Shown here: positions 14,398 through 21,992 of the stretch, one piece after another
Layout of the letters: each line of letters opens with the position of its first letter
Position numbering within the stretch: the stretch's first letter is position 1
IMG/VR virus record: IMGVR_UViG_3300050026_000481
Span: 22,815-86,814 of that record
Origin: a virus
Strand: one strand, 5' to 3'
DNA: 64,000 nt
Notes under the pieces: model-generated
What the model was told of the DNA's origin: nothing
What the model saw: the letters and a program-made list of their open reading frames with translations, nothing else
Database searches by the model: none
Position numbers and translations under genes: made by a program

Positions 14398-15384
14398 ATG
14401 CCAACGTGCAAACAGTGTGATAGGGTACTAGTAACAAAGGCTACCGGTAGACCTAGAAAGTATTGTGAGGGGTGTCTACTTATAGTTAAAGCAGAACAGG
14501 CCCGGGTTAGACACATTAAAAACAAGAAACCGAAAACGTGTTTATCCTGTGGCGCACGTTTCACACAGGTCGGGCGTACTAAGTATTGTGATACTTGCCG
14601 GCAAGTGGTCTGTGTAAAATGCCATAGACCGAAAGAGCACGATGAGTACAAAACCTGCCTAGCATGCCGCAACGTTACGCGCAAATGGGGTAAGAACAAC
14701 CCAGAATACTTTCAAAAACGCGATGAAACAAAACGCGCCAACCGACGCGCGCAAGGGTTGTGTCCGAAATGCGGAAAGCCACGGGAATCTGAACAGTACG
14801 CAACTTGCAAGGCATGTCGAGAACGCGGGCGCGTATGGAATGCAACTTACGAATTGAAACACCCGGGATACGCGGCAGCCAACACACGCACATGGAAACT
14901 TATTGCAAAGCAGAAAGAAGGCCGCTGTTCATCGTGCGGCCGACCCTGTGAGGATTCCGAGTACAACACCTGCCGCTACTGCCGCAGCCGCAAGAAAGCA
15001 CAGAGGCACAACCGCCGCGCAGCCGCTAACGGCAACGGCGGCCGACATACGGCCGCGGACGAACGCGAACTCTTCAGCGCGCAGGACTTCAAATGCTTCT
15101 ACTGCAACCAACCCCTCTTCAAAACCCTCAACCCGGACACGAGACATATAGAACACATTAAATCAATATCAAACGGCGGCAGCAACGCGGCTTTTAATAT
15201 CGTCCGTTCTTGCGACTTATGCAATAACGACAAAGTAAGCAAATATAACGATGACGCTCCTGCTCTTCTTAATGCTCTAGCAGATAAAGGCACGATAACC
15301 GACGCAGAACTCAAGAAGAGTTTGATTGATTTATCCGCGGCGCTTAACGAGAACCTTATTTTACGTGTTTGGCGAGGTGAATAG
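14398..15384 (+). CDS. HNH endonuclease with array of zinc ribbons
   Basis: 328 aa. At least four CxxC ribbons in a row are seen (CKQCDR/CEGC, CLSCGA/CDTC, CVKCHR/CLAC, CPKCGK/CKAC, CSSCGR/CRYC). Then comes the NGNGG spacer and an HNH core (CFYCNQ, HIEHIKSISNGG, CDLCNN). Roughly 60 residues of helix follow. The ribbon array probably reads a long DNA site. The stop codon overlaps the GTG of TerL, so the nuclease is tightly fitted upstream of TerL, a common homing position. Confidence 0.85.
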   Translation: MPTCKQCDRVLVTKATGRPRKYCEGCLLIVKAEQARVRHIKNKKPKTCLSCGARFTQVGRTKYCDTCRQVVCVKCHRPKEHDEYKTCLACRNVTRKWGKNNPEYFQKRDETKRANRRAQGLCPKCGKPRESEQYATCKACRERGRVWNATYELKHPGYAAANTRTWKLIAKQKEGRCSSCGRPCEDSEYNTCRYCRSRKKAQRHNRRAAANGNGGRHTAADERELFSAQDFKCFYCNQPLFKTLNPDTRHIEHIKSISNGGSNAAFNIVRSCDLCNNDKVSKYNDDAPALLNALADKGTITDAELKKSLIDLSAALNENLILRVWRGE

Positions 15385-16244
15385 TGCCAAGCGACACCCT
15401 AGAAGCAGAAATAAAACGCCTGGAGGCCGCAGGCCGCCGTCGCCTCTCTAAGAAAGAAGCCACTAGATACAACCTCCACAAAAACGACCTAAAGCGTTTT
15501 GCTCGTTATCTCGGCATAAAAAAGCTGGACGAATGGCAGGAGAAGGTTTTAGACAGCAAAAGCAGCCGGATAATCTTGAACTGCAGCCGCCAGGCCGGCA
15601 AGTCAACGGTCACCGCAGTCCTCGCCGTCCACCACGCTATTTTTAAACCTGATAGCATGGTAATCGTCATCTCTAGAATCGAAGCGCAAAGCCTTGAGGT
15701 GTTTAAGAGAATGTCAAACTATTATAAGGAAGTCTCATACGCGCCTCACGCCACAGAAGACACCTCCCATTCACTAAAACTTTCCAATGGTTCCCGAATA
15801 ATCGCCCTATCCGGCCAGCAACCTGACAGCCTGCGTGGATACGCGGGGGTATCCCTACTCATAATTGATGAAGCGAGCAGGGTTTTGGAAGAAACCTACA
15901 ACGTCGTGAGGCCAACTTTGGCCGTCAGCTCTGGGCGGGTTATTTTGCTTTCGACTCCACATGGCCGCCGAGGATTCTTTTTCGAAAGTTGGATGGAAGC
16001 AACAGACCGATATAGGGATAACCTTGAAGGCTGGGAATCCGCCAGCGTAACGGCTGATGAGATACCGCGTATAAAACCCAGCTTCCTTGAGCAAGAAAGG
16101 AAGAAGTATCCGGAGTGGTTTTATCGCCAGGAGTACATGTGCGAGTTTCAAGATAATATATCAAATATTTTTAGGTCGGTCCATGAAGCCTTCGAGCACG
16201 TTGACGCCGACGGCAACGAGTGGCAGTTCGATATCGGGTTGTAG
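15384..16244 (+). CDS. terL: Terminase large subunit, N-terminal ATPase part
   Basis: 286 aa from GTG 15384. Walker A is CSRQAGKST (67-75), Walker B LLIIDEAS (158-165) and the coupling motif LLSTPHGRRG (188-197). This is the motor half that drives DNA into the capsid. A full TerL would continue with an RNase-H-like nuclease, but the frame stops after residue 286. The nuclease half is encoded at 17716. Between them lie a small Cys gene, a pseudoknotted RNA and a double-HNH gene. Two separate polypeptides or RNA splicing are both possible. Confidence 0.85.
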   Translation: MPSDTLEAEIKRLEAAGRRRLSKKEATRYNLHKNDLKRFARYLGIKKLDEWQEKVLDSKSSRIILNCSRQAGKSTVTAVLAVHHAIFKPDSMVIVISRIEAQSLEVFKRMSNYYKEVSYAPHATEDTSHSLKLSNGSRIIALSGQQPDSLRGYAGVSLLIIDEASRVLEETYNVVRPTLAVSSGRVILLSTPHGRRGFFFESWMEATDRYRDNLEGWESASVTADEIPRIKPSFLEQERKKYPEWFYRQEYMCEFQDNISNIFRSVHEAFEHVDADGNEWQFDIGL

Positions 16245-16258
16245 GGGGGTTTGAAAAA

Positions 16259-16411
16259 ATGCGACACTACTGCGGAAGAAGTAATATAGATATTGACGGT
16301 TTGTTACCAGCGTGTCGTTTTGCTTATTGCGATTGTTTTATCGGCAGTAAATACGAAGGACGTAAAATAGAATATTGCTATGAGTGCGATGAATTTAAAG
16401 AAGGAATTTAA
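16259..16411 (+). CDS. Small Cys-rich protein inside the TerL gap
   Basis: 50 aa; a G-rich stretch (GGGGGG) lies upstream of the ATG. Cys at HYCGR, CRFAYCDC and YCYECDEF give up to six ligands. It resembles the small Cys proteins at 11994, 19898 and 26061, so it may be an ordinary viral gene rather than part of the inserted element. Confidence 0.45.
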   Translation: MRHYCGRSNIDIDGLLPACRFAYCDCFIGSKYEGRKIEYCYECDEFKEGI

Positions 16412-16416
16412 TCCGT

Positions 16417-16541
16417 GACAGGCTAGTGTGTTATTAATCACACTACCAAGTATGGCGAAAGGCGTTGAGTTGGTGGCGCGGGAACCCTGTCCAGGATAAG
16501 CCGATTGATAGTCGGTCGCAATATATTTCCAGCTCAACGCC
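16417..16541 (+). ncRNA. Pseudoknotted RNA element upstream of double-HNH gene
   Basis: GGCGTTGAGTTGG (16461-16473) pairs with CCAGCTCAACGCC (16529-16541): 13 bp with one U-G. GACAGG (16417-16422) pairs with CCTGTC (16486-16491), which lies inside that stem's loop, so the two cross as a pseudoknot. Extra hairpins are TAGTGTG/CACACTA (16424-16430/16439-16445) and CCGAT/GTCGG (16501-16515). The order of helices is like that of HDV-type self-cleaving ribozymes, but the catalytic core could not be matched. Group I intron core sequences were not found. Confidence 0.5.
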
Positions 16542-16577
16542 CGTCAAATACTTATTGGTTTATAGGGATATGAAAAA

Positions 16578-17735
16578 ATGGTGGTTTGTTCTAACTGTCA
16601 TAAGGGTTTTGAAGAAGATGGATTTAAAACGTGTCCGGCCTGTCGTGCAAAGCGCCGCGAATATGACCGACGACCAGACCAAGTTGAGAAGCGACGCGAA
16701 TATCTCAGCCGACCGGAGGTGCACGAACATAAGTGCGAATATTACCGTGAATATCAGCGCGAATATCGGAAGCGCCCCGGGGTTAAAGAACGGGAGCGAC
16801 GAAACCGGCAGAAACCAGAAAACAAAGAACGCGTAGCTGCGTATGGCTATATATGGCGACAGAAACCAGAAAATAAAGAATTGCAGTTAGAAGGGACAAG
16901 AAAATATAGGGCATTACATCTTGAAGAATGTAGGAAACGTGACCGTGAATTGAAACGTGAGAAACGGAAACAACCAGAATTTCTCGAAAAACTGAGAGCT
17001 ATACAGCGTAAATCTTATTGGAAAAATAAAGAACAGCGCAATAAACTTGGTCGTGAGATACGAATAACATTAGCTGGTAGATACACAGAAGCGAAACACA
17101 GCGCAAAGCGCCGAGGTATACCATTCGAACTCACACAGGAACAACATAGCACAATCATAAGGCAACCGTGTTTTTGGTGCGGCGTTACGCCAAATGGTTC
17201 CGATGAAACCTTAAACGGAGTTGACAGAATAAACCACGATAAGACGATAGGTTACGTATTAGATAACGTAATACCCGCGTGTACGGGGTGTAATAAAGGC
17301 AGAAACACCATGACAGTTGATGAGGTAGTAGGATACGTCGAACAAGTTTTCCAGTGGCAACACCTTAGAACGTTAACCGGCACACCATTACAGCGTCGCA
17401 ATGGAAAAGTAGAACTCAGTATGCGTGATTACTACGGAAAGTATAAGGGAAAAGCGAAGAAGCGCAATATTCCTTTTGAATTATCGTTTGAAGAGTTTTT
17501 TAAGACAGTAAAAAGACCATGTTATGTGTGTGGGTATCATCATTTCGAAGACAAAGGACATACTGCAAACGGCATAGACCGATTTAATAACGCGGTTGGT
17601 TATACAGTTGATAACAGCCTTCCGGCATGCAAATGGTGTAACGTATGGAAAGGTGAGGGCACATATGCTGAACTACTCGACCGATTTACGCGGATACGCG
17701 CGGGGTTAAGGAAGAATGCCAATCAACCAAGATGA
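16578..17735 (+). CDS. Double HNH endonuclease between TerL halves
   Basis: 385 aa. An N-terminal zinc ribbon (CSNCHK/CPACRA) and a long Arg/Lys/Glu helix with repeats (RRPDQVEKRREYLSRPEVHE) lead to two complete HNH cores. The first has CFWCGV, LNGVDRINHDKTIGY and CTGCNK (about 195-245). The second has CYVCGY, ANGIDRFNNAVGY and CKWCN (about 315-370). Each is preceded by the same KRRGIPFEL/KKRNIPFEL segment, so the nuclease domain was duplicated. It overlaps the TerL nuclease gene by 20 bases. This is a likely homing nuclease that targets an intact TerL gene. Confidence 0.8.
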   Translation: MVVCSNCHKGFEEDGFKTCPACRAKRREYDRRPDQVEKRREYLSRPEVHEHKCEYYREYQREYRKRPGVKERERRNRQKPENKERVAAYGYIWRQKPENKELQLEGTRKYRALHLEECRKRDRELKREKRKQPEFLEKLRAIQRKSYWKNKEQRNKLGREIRITLAGRYTEAKHSAKRRGIPFELTQEQHSTIIRQPCFWCGVTPNGSDETLNGVDRINHDKTIGYVLDNVIPACTGCNKGRNTMTVDEVVGYVEQVFQWQHLRTLTGTPLQRRNGKVELSMRDYYGKYKGKAKKRNIPFELSFEEFFKTVKRPCYVCGYHHFEDKGHTANGIDRFNNAVGYTVDNSLPACKWCNVWKGEGTYAELLDRFTRIRAGLRKNANQPR

Positions 17736-18465
17736 TTTCGGAAGAAGCAGACGGCCATATGTTCAAGGGTTAGAACGCGTCCTCACCGACGAAGACATCT
17801 TTAAAATCCACGGCATCCAAAACGTCCAAAACAAACCGGCTGAAGAAGAAAAGAAACTCACGCCAATCGAAGCCAAGAATATAATAGTCGGCATCGACCT
17901 CGGTAAGGAAGTAGACCGCACGGTAATCGTTGTCATCCAGCCCACCGGCGAGTACGAAAAACCTATCTACCAAATCCACCGCATCATTCCCGTCGCCCTT
18001 GGCACATCCTACCCGGATATAATCCGTGGACTAGTCGAACTAGACAAACATTTGAGAGAACTAAATGCCAAGGAAATCAGTTATGTGATAGACGCAGGCG
18101 GCGCGGCAGGGGTGGTTGACGCGCTGGAGGAAGAGCTGCCGATGGCTGACGTCTACCGCGTCCACTTGACTGCTGGCCTCAACGTAAACATGACCGGCAT
18201 GAAAATTAGTTTACCGAAAAGAGAAATGGTAACCACTCTTGCTCGCGTCCTCGATGAGCATAGGATTGACGTGGTAAGCACCCGAGATGAAGGCGTCGTG
18301 CTACTTGAGTCAGAACTTAACAATTATCAAATGAAAATAATGGATAGTGGCTACGACAAATACGAAGCCGGCACGGGTCACCATGATGATGCAGTCTGCG
18401 CTCTTGCCGAGGGCCTCTGGTTTTCCGAACATGAGGCGGCAATGGGGCAGGCGAGGCTATTCTGA
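17716..18465 (+). CDS. terL: Terminase large subunit, C-terminal nuclease part
   Basis: 249 aa. This is an RNase-H-like headful/cohesive-end nuclease domain. Acidic metal ligands appear as VGIDLGKEVDRT (Asp61), YVIDAGG (Asp126) and GHHDDAV (Asp224/225). The first 55 residues have no clear match and could be the linker after the split. It starts at an ATG inside the end of the HNH gene. With the ATPase half at 15384 it would make a complete terminase. Confidence 0.85.
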   Translation: MPINQDDFGRSRRPYVQGLERVLTDEDIFKIHGIQNVQNKPAEEEKKLTPIEAKNIIVGIDLGKEVDRTVIVVIQPTGEYEKPIYQIHRIIPVALGTSYPDIIRGLVELDKHLRELNAKEISYVIDAGGAAGVVDALEEELPMADVYRVHLTAGLNVNMTGMKISLPKREMVTTLARVLDEHRIDVVSTRDEGVVLLESELNNYQMKIMDSGYDKYEAGTGHHDDAVCALAEGLWFSEHEAAMGQARLF

Positions 18466-18662
18466 TGACCCAAGACGAAATGTACACGGCCCTCCTGACG
18501 GCAGACGGCTGGTGGTCGCCGGCGGAACTCGCGGCGGTGGTAGGATGCTCAAGGAAAGTAGCAATGGTCGGATTAAGACGCCTATACAAAAAAAGAGTTG
18601 TCACGCGCGCGCGTACGCTCGCGGCCGGCTGGGGGTACCGTTTGTCTGAGGATTCACAATGA
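18465..18662 (+). CDS. Small winged-helix protein
   Basis: 65 aa. It starts inside the TerL stop (ATGA). A helix-turn-helix (SPAELAAVVGCSRKVAMVGL) and wing (VVTRARTLAAGWGYRL) are seen. It is homologous at the N-terminus to the ACG-started protein at 12156. A likely DNA-binding regulator. Confidence 0.55.
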   Translation: MTQDEMYTALLTADGWWSPAELAAVVGCSRKVAMVGLRRLYKKRVVTRARTLAAGWGYRLSEDSQ

Positions 18663-18877
18663 CAAAAGCTAAACCATCTAGGAAACGCTTAGCGCTACAC
18701 AAAATAAAATGCCCGACCTGCCTGATGGAATTCACCGTCGCGAATCCAGATAGTTGGGTCTGCCCCTCGTGTTATTCTAGGAAGGTAGCCGGCCTCCCCA
18801 ACAAACCGGCAGAGTACGTGGAGAAAGAAAAGAAGCCAAAGGCATCAAAACACAAAGCACATAAAGGAGTAAACTAA
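18659..18877 (+). CDS. Small zinc-ribbon protein
   Basis: 72 aa. A classical ribbon CPTCLMEF...CPSCYSRK is followed by a Lys-rich tail (EKEKKPKASKHKAHK). It could bind nucleic acid. First of a run of ten tiny zinc or Cys proteins ending at 21989. Confidence 0.55.
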   Translation: MTKAKPSRKRLALHKIKCPTCLMEFTVANPDSWVCPSCYSRKVAGLPNKPAEYVEKEKKPKASKHKAHKGVN

Positions 18878-19023
18878 TGATAGCACGGGAATGTCCGCTA
18901 AATAAAACCATAGTACACTTCGCCGACGTCGCCGGTGTGTATCCCAAAGGTTGTTTAAATTGCGAGTTCTTAAGAAGCGGCCGGCAGGGCTGCTGGTGCG
19001 GGCATGTGGGAGTACCGAAATGA
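18877..19023 (+). CDS. Small Cys-rich protein
   Basis: 48 aa; AAAGGAG upstream; its ATG shares an A with the previous TAA. Cys occur at ECPLNK, GCLNCEF and CWCGH: five Cys and one His. Probably binds zinc. Not recognised. Confidence 0.5.
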   Translation: MIARECPLNKTIVHFADVAGVYPKGCLNCEFLRSGRQGCWCGHVGVPK

Positions 19024-19223
19024 AAGTAGATATCAGTTGTCCGTCGTGCGCATCCGGACTAAACCTCTTCAACGGAACCGTACTCCCTAACCGATGCCTT
19101 GAAATCAGAGCACACTGTCTCTGTCCTATTTGCGCTAGTAAGTTTGCGGTTACCATCCGAATCGAACGGGAGTTGACCACTGTTAATTACTCAGAAGAAG
19201 AAGGTGATGAACCATTGGCTTAG
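19020..19223 (+). CDS. Small zinc-ribbon protein
   Basis: 67 aa from ATG 19020, overlapping the previous stop. CPSCASG and CLCPICAS form a four-Cys ribbon between beta strands (LEIRAHCLCP, FAVTIRIERELT). Acidic tail. Confidence 0.55.
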   Translation: MKVDISCPSCASGLNLFNGTVLPNRCLEIRAHCLCPICASKFAVTIRIERELTTVNYSEEEGDEPLA

Positions 19224-19438
19224 TCCAACCAGTAGTCCGTTCTATATGGTGCCCATCCATTGCCGCATACGCGCCAATCGAGGATTGTCGAGGCTGCGCA
19301 TCAAACGAAGGGTTTGCTTTCGCCAGGGATACCCATCAATTCGGAATAATCTGCGCGAAATCTATGAAGGGGTTCATTCCTGAGCCTATAAAAGCTCCGC
19401 AATCCAAACCGAAACTACAGGACGACTCGTGGCAATAA
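19214..19438 (+). CDS. Small Cys protein with no standard start codon
   Basis: 74 aa if read from ATT 19214. The frame is clearly protein-like: CPSIAAY, EDCRGCASNEGFAFARD, GIICAKSMKGF. No ATG, GTG or TTG precedes the first Cys, and the first in-frame ATG (Met at about residue 53) would remove all Cys. ATT start, a sequencing error or decay are all possible. It overlaps the end of the previous gene as its neighbours do. Confidence 0.45.
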   Translation: MGLVQPVVRSIWCPSIAAYAPIEDCRGCASNEGFAFARDTHQFGIICAKSMKGFIPEPIKAPQSKPKLQDDSWQ

Positions 19439-19452
19439 CCCGAAGGTGAACA

Positions 19453-19689
19453 ATGGACAATGCACTGCGCTGTCCCATGTGTAAAAAACCGGTGATTCCA
19501 AACAGGCACACTATTATAGATACTGATGAAGATGATAAACCGTACATTCTCTGTCCTTGGAGTAATTGCCAGACCAAACTGTTTTTACCGGTTGACCAAT
19601 CTAACGGCGCCTCGAACCCGGGGCTGCATGAGCAGAACCGCCATAGTCTTCGCGACCCCGTTACTGGCAGATTCGTGAGTGAAAAATGA
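19453..19689 (+). CDS. Small zinc-ribbon protein
   Basis: 78 aa. CPMCKK and CPWSNC form the metal site, around an acidic TDEDDKPY hairpin. The end DPVTGRFVSEK resembles tails of phage proteins of unknown role. It overlaps the next gene by four bases. Confidence 0.5.
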   Translation: MDNALRCPMCKKPVIPNRHTIIDTDEDDKPYILCPWSNCQTKLFLPVDQSNGASNPGLHEQNRHSLRDPVTGRFVSEK

Positions 19690-19901
19690 CTGAAAAATGG
19701 TACGAAGAATCGGAAAAGTTCAGGGCATTTCTCGAACGCAAGGGGATTCTCAATAAGGATGAACGTATCGAGTGCGAACACTGCGGCCGCCAAAATTATA
19801 ATTTAAAGGTAACCATTCCCTGTAATATCTGTGGTAAACCGTTCCAGCAATGGGCTGACAAACTGTATACATATTTTTGCGAGGCGTGTTCGAAGAGATG
19901 A
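19686..19901 (+). CDS. Small protein with two CxxC sites plus one
   Basis: 71 aa. CEHCGR, CNICGK and CEACSK give three CxxC pairs, enough for one ribbon and a half-site. The N-terminus is a charged helix (EKWYEESEKFRAFLERKG). Unknown function. Confidence 0.5.
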   Translation: MTEKWYEESEKFRAFLERKGILNKDERIECEHCGRQNYNLKVTIPCNICGKPFQQWADKLYTYFCEACSKR

Positions 19902-20065
19902 GTAAGTATCCAATCCTTTTGAAAGAAAACTGCATGACGATGATGAAATGCCCTAAGTATCACGACCACAACCACTATGTATTTTTCTGTCTATCCGATT
20001 GCGAGGATTTCAAAGGCATCCACGACGGCTGCGTGATTTGCTCATACGGACCTAAAGGGAAGTAA
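19898..20065 (+). CDS. Small Cys/His-rich protein
   Basis: 55 aa from ATG 19898 (ATGA overlap). It has MKCPKYHDHNHY, FCLSDCEDF and CVICSYG: six Cys and four His. The CEDFKG motif recalls the CDEFKEG of 16259. A metal-binding role is likely. Confidence 0.5.
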   Translation: MSKYPILLKENCMTMMKCPKYHDHNHYVFFCLSDCEDFKGIHDGCVICSYGPKGK

Positions 20066-20066
20066 A

Positions 20067-20363
20067 ATGATAAGTAAAGACGAAGAACTCCTACACTTAC
20101 GACACCAGCACGACGCCGACCTCCAAGTAATCAAATGGCTGCAGGACAAGGTAAAAGGATTAGCTCAAGAAAACGCCGTACTCAAGAAGCAGTGGCCGCC
20201 AACGGAAACAAGCGTATACCACGACCTCAGCGATTTGGGTTTTACTCCTGTTGATTCCCCAGAAACCGGTGAGAAGTTTGAGGGGGAAAGTGAGTTTGTG
20301 ATTCCAGTTGTAGATACTGGAAAGAAGCCGCGTAAGAAGAGGCGCGAGGCGCCCGAGAGGTAA
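20067..20363 (+). CDS. Coiled-coil protein
   Basis: 98 aa. A helical N-terminus (LLHLRHQHDADLQVIKWLQD) leads to an extended acidic middle and a basic tail (GKKPRKKRREAPER). No domain recognised. Confidence 0.5.
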   Translation: MISKDEELLHLRHQHDADLQVIKWLQDKVKGLAQENAVLKKQWPPTETSVYHDLSDLGFTPVDSPETGEKFEGESEFVIPVVDTGKKPRKKRREAPER

Positions 20364-20366
20364 CAA

Positions 20367-20912
20367 ATGGAAGAAGTAATAGACGACGAAAATATTAATA
20401 AGGCCTGTAGGGTTTGTGGTGTCCAACTTACATCAGAAAATAGTTACCCATCTCACCGGGCGAGTGCAAATTGGATATGCAAGTCATGCAATTCAAAAAA
20501 GAACCATCGTTATTGGCTAGAAAATCCAGAATATAGAACGTTTAGTTTTGAAGCTACAAGGAAATGGAGAATCGACAACCCGATTCGCCAGTGGGCTACT
20601 GCATCTTTATTAAATCATAAATTATTAGGTCATAAAATAGAAATTTCTGCGGATGAGTTAGAAATATTAGCTAGAACAACGTTGAATTGCCCGATTTGTG
20701 GAATACTAATTGAATGGACAACCGGAAATGGCCGTAATTGGAACGGTCCGTCGTTAGATAGGCGGGACAATTCTGAAGTTCTTGAAAAAAATAACGTGTG
20801 GCTTATTTGTATGAAATGCAATACGACAAAATCATCTAGAACTATGGGGGAGTTTGTTGAATATTGTGAAAAGGTTGTAAGTAATAAAGAGAGGCTCTTA
20901 AATGACCAATGA
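20367..20912 (+). CDS. HNH endonuclease (CxxC type)
   Basis: 181 aa. An N-terminal ribbon (CRVCGV/CKSCNS) is followed by helices with WLENPEY/WRIDNPIR repeats and the nuclease core: CPICGI, GPSLDRRDNSEVLEKNN and CMKCN. The AT-rich composition differs from adjoining genes, which suggests recent transfer. It sits between two tiny genes and overlaps the next by 11 bases. Confidence 0.75.
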   Translation: MEEVIDDENINKACRVCGVQLTSENSYPSHRASANWICKSCNSKKNHRYWLENPEYRTFSFEATRKWRIDNPIRQWATASLLNHKLLGHKIEISADELEILARTTLNCPICGILIEWTTGNGRNWNGPSLDRRDNSEVLEKNNVWLICMKCNTTKSSRTMGEFVEYCEKVVSNKERLLNDQ

Positions 20913-21090
20913 AGACCAAGCAGCTCGGAACTTGCTCGTGCAGAACGTCCTCGTGTTAATTGGAATCGCGACTGCGGCAGAGATGAGTCGAGAAGGTCGA
21001 ATGGTGCTACTAGACGGTTTGAAACAAATTATGGGGTATTTATTAGCGCCGAACCCAGCAGAAGTAGAAGTAACCCCACTCTACGGATAA
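20902..21090 (+). CDS. Small helical protein
   Basis: 62 aa. It is a helix-forming sequence with a hydrophobic centre (LLVQNVLVLIGIATAAEM) too charged at the flanks for a sure membrane span. Starts inside the end of the HNH gene. Unknown. Confidence 0.5.
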   Translation: MTNEDQAARNLLVQNVLVLIGIATAAEMSREGRMVLLDGLKQIMGYLLAPNPAEVEVTPLYG

Positions 21091-21092
21091 AG

Positions 21093-21305
21093 ATGCCCGA
21101 CACAACCGACGACGTCGAGGAAGCGCAACGCATCGAGCAGGCGGCCATCGGCGGCTGGCTGCACGCACAGGTGGCGTGGCAGGAGGCCCAGGATGAAGCT
21201 ATTGCCGCAATCGCCGACCAACTAGAACAATTGGCGGCTGAGGTAACTAGATTAAAACTCATGTTGTCGGCAGTAGGCATAGAAGACGGCTGGGGGAACC
21301 AATGA
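21093..21305 (+). CDS. Small coiled-coil protein
   Basis: 70 aa. An acidic start and a long helix with regular leucines (IADQLEQLAAEVTRLKLML). ATGA overlap with the next gene. Unknown. Confidence 0.5.
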   Translation: MPDTTDDVEEAQRIEQAAIGGWLHAQVAWQEAQDEAIAAIADQLEQLAAEVTRLKLMLSAVGIEDGWGNQ

Positions 21306-21592
21306 TAGAATGCCCACTCCGCAATGTGCCTTACGGTGCCTGCTTCGACTGCCGCTACACCGAGCAAGTTGGCTGGTGCGATTATCCGACCCCCGTTGAC
21401 GACCTTATACGTGAAGTCAAGCGTCGCCCCCGCGCGGTTCCACTCTGGATGGGTGCACTCAAAAAATGGTCAACCGAAGTCCACTTAGACGGCCGCCGCT
21501 GGTGCGACCTAAACGGCAACGAGGTTTTTATAATACAACCATCCCTGCAAGGGGCGGCTAATAAGAAGAAGAAGGAGAAAGCGAATGACTGA
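21302..21592 (+). CDS. Small Cys protein
   Basis: 96 aa. The first 30 residues hold ECPLRNVPYGACFDCRYT and WCDYP (five Cys), as in the small Cys set. The rest is a basic domain with WMGALKKWSTEVHLDGRRW and a Lys tail. Unknown. Confidence 0.5.
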   Translation: MIECPLRNVPYGACFDCRYTEQVGWCDYPTPVDDLIREVKRRPRAVPLWMGALKKWSTEVHLDGRRWCDLNGNEVFIIQPSLQGAANKKKKEKAND

Positions 21593-21812
21593 ACAGAAAG
21601 AAGATAATAAGACGTGTACAGACTGTGGACACTTCATCCTTGCGCAGGAATCGGTTACCGTTGATGTAACAGGAACGGATTTAGTCGCACGAGCGAAGTA
21701 TATCTGCGAGAAAGGATTGGAACTTAATTTCATAGGGTGGTGCGACAGCTTTTATAGTGCCGTTATAGAAGATACCATCACGTGGAAACGCGGCTGGGTT
21801 GACGAGGACTAA
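21585..21812 (+). CDS. Small zinc-site protein
   Basis: 75 aa. CTDCGHF, ICEKGLEL and WCDSFY give four Cys in a compact pattern. Acidic ends. It overlaps the previous gene by eight bases. Confidence 0.5.
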   Translation: MTEQKEDNKTCTDCGHFILAQESVTVDVTGTDLVARAKYICEKGLELNFIGWCDSFYSAVIEDTITWKRGWVDED

Positions 21813-21815
21813 GCG

Positions 21816-21989
21816 ATGAGATGCACCGGTTGTAGATTCAAGAGTAATTCAATGTTCAGCGCCGGCAACTATGTATGGTGCGCCTACGACCACGCAACCC
21901 ACCCGCGCGAACACGGCTGCACGCACGGGGAAAAACGCACGCGGCAGCGGCAGAAGGTAGTGGATAATCCGATTATGTTTACGGAGTAA
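21816..21989 (+). CDS. Small Cys/His protein
   Basis: 57 aa. RCTGCRF, WCAYDHATHPREHGCTHG: four Cys and four His, then a basic segment (EKRTRQRQK). Probably zinc-binding; could touch nucleic acid. Last of the tiny Cys set. Confidence 0.5.
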   Translation: MRCTGCRFKSNSMFSAGNYVWCAYDHATHPREHGCTHGEKRTRQRQKVVDNPIMFTE

Positions 21990-21992
21990 AAT

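Noticed and set aside
14903-15156. Open frames of 75-82 aa on both strands inside the HNH gene
   Set aside because: They come from the GC-rich, Ala/Arg-coding stretch of the HNH gene and lack start signals.
14061-15384. IscB/omegaRNA-type or HEARO-type element (structured RNA plus HNH gene)
   Set aside because: The HNH protein at 14398 has zinc ribbons and no RuvC-like blocks, so it is not IscB.
16412-17735. Group I intron interrupting TerL
   Set aside because: The conserved P7/G-site sequences (GACTA and its partner) were not found; the crossing stem is 13 bp, too long for P7, and there is too little room for P4-P6. Kept only as a structured RNA.
19173-19186. Further copy of the TTAACCAGTG motif (TTGACCACTGTTAA)
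   Set aside because: It lies in the middle of a coding gene with shifted spacing and no promoter near, so it is probably chance.
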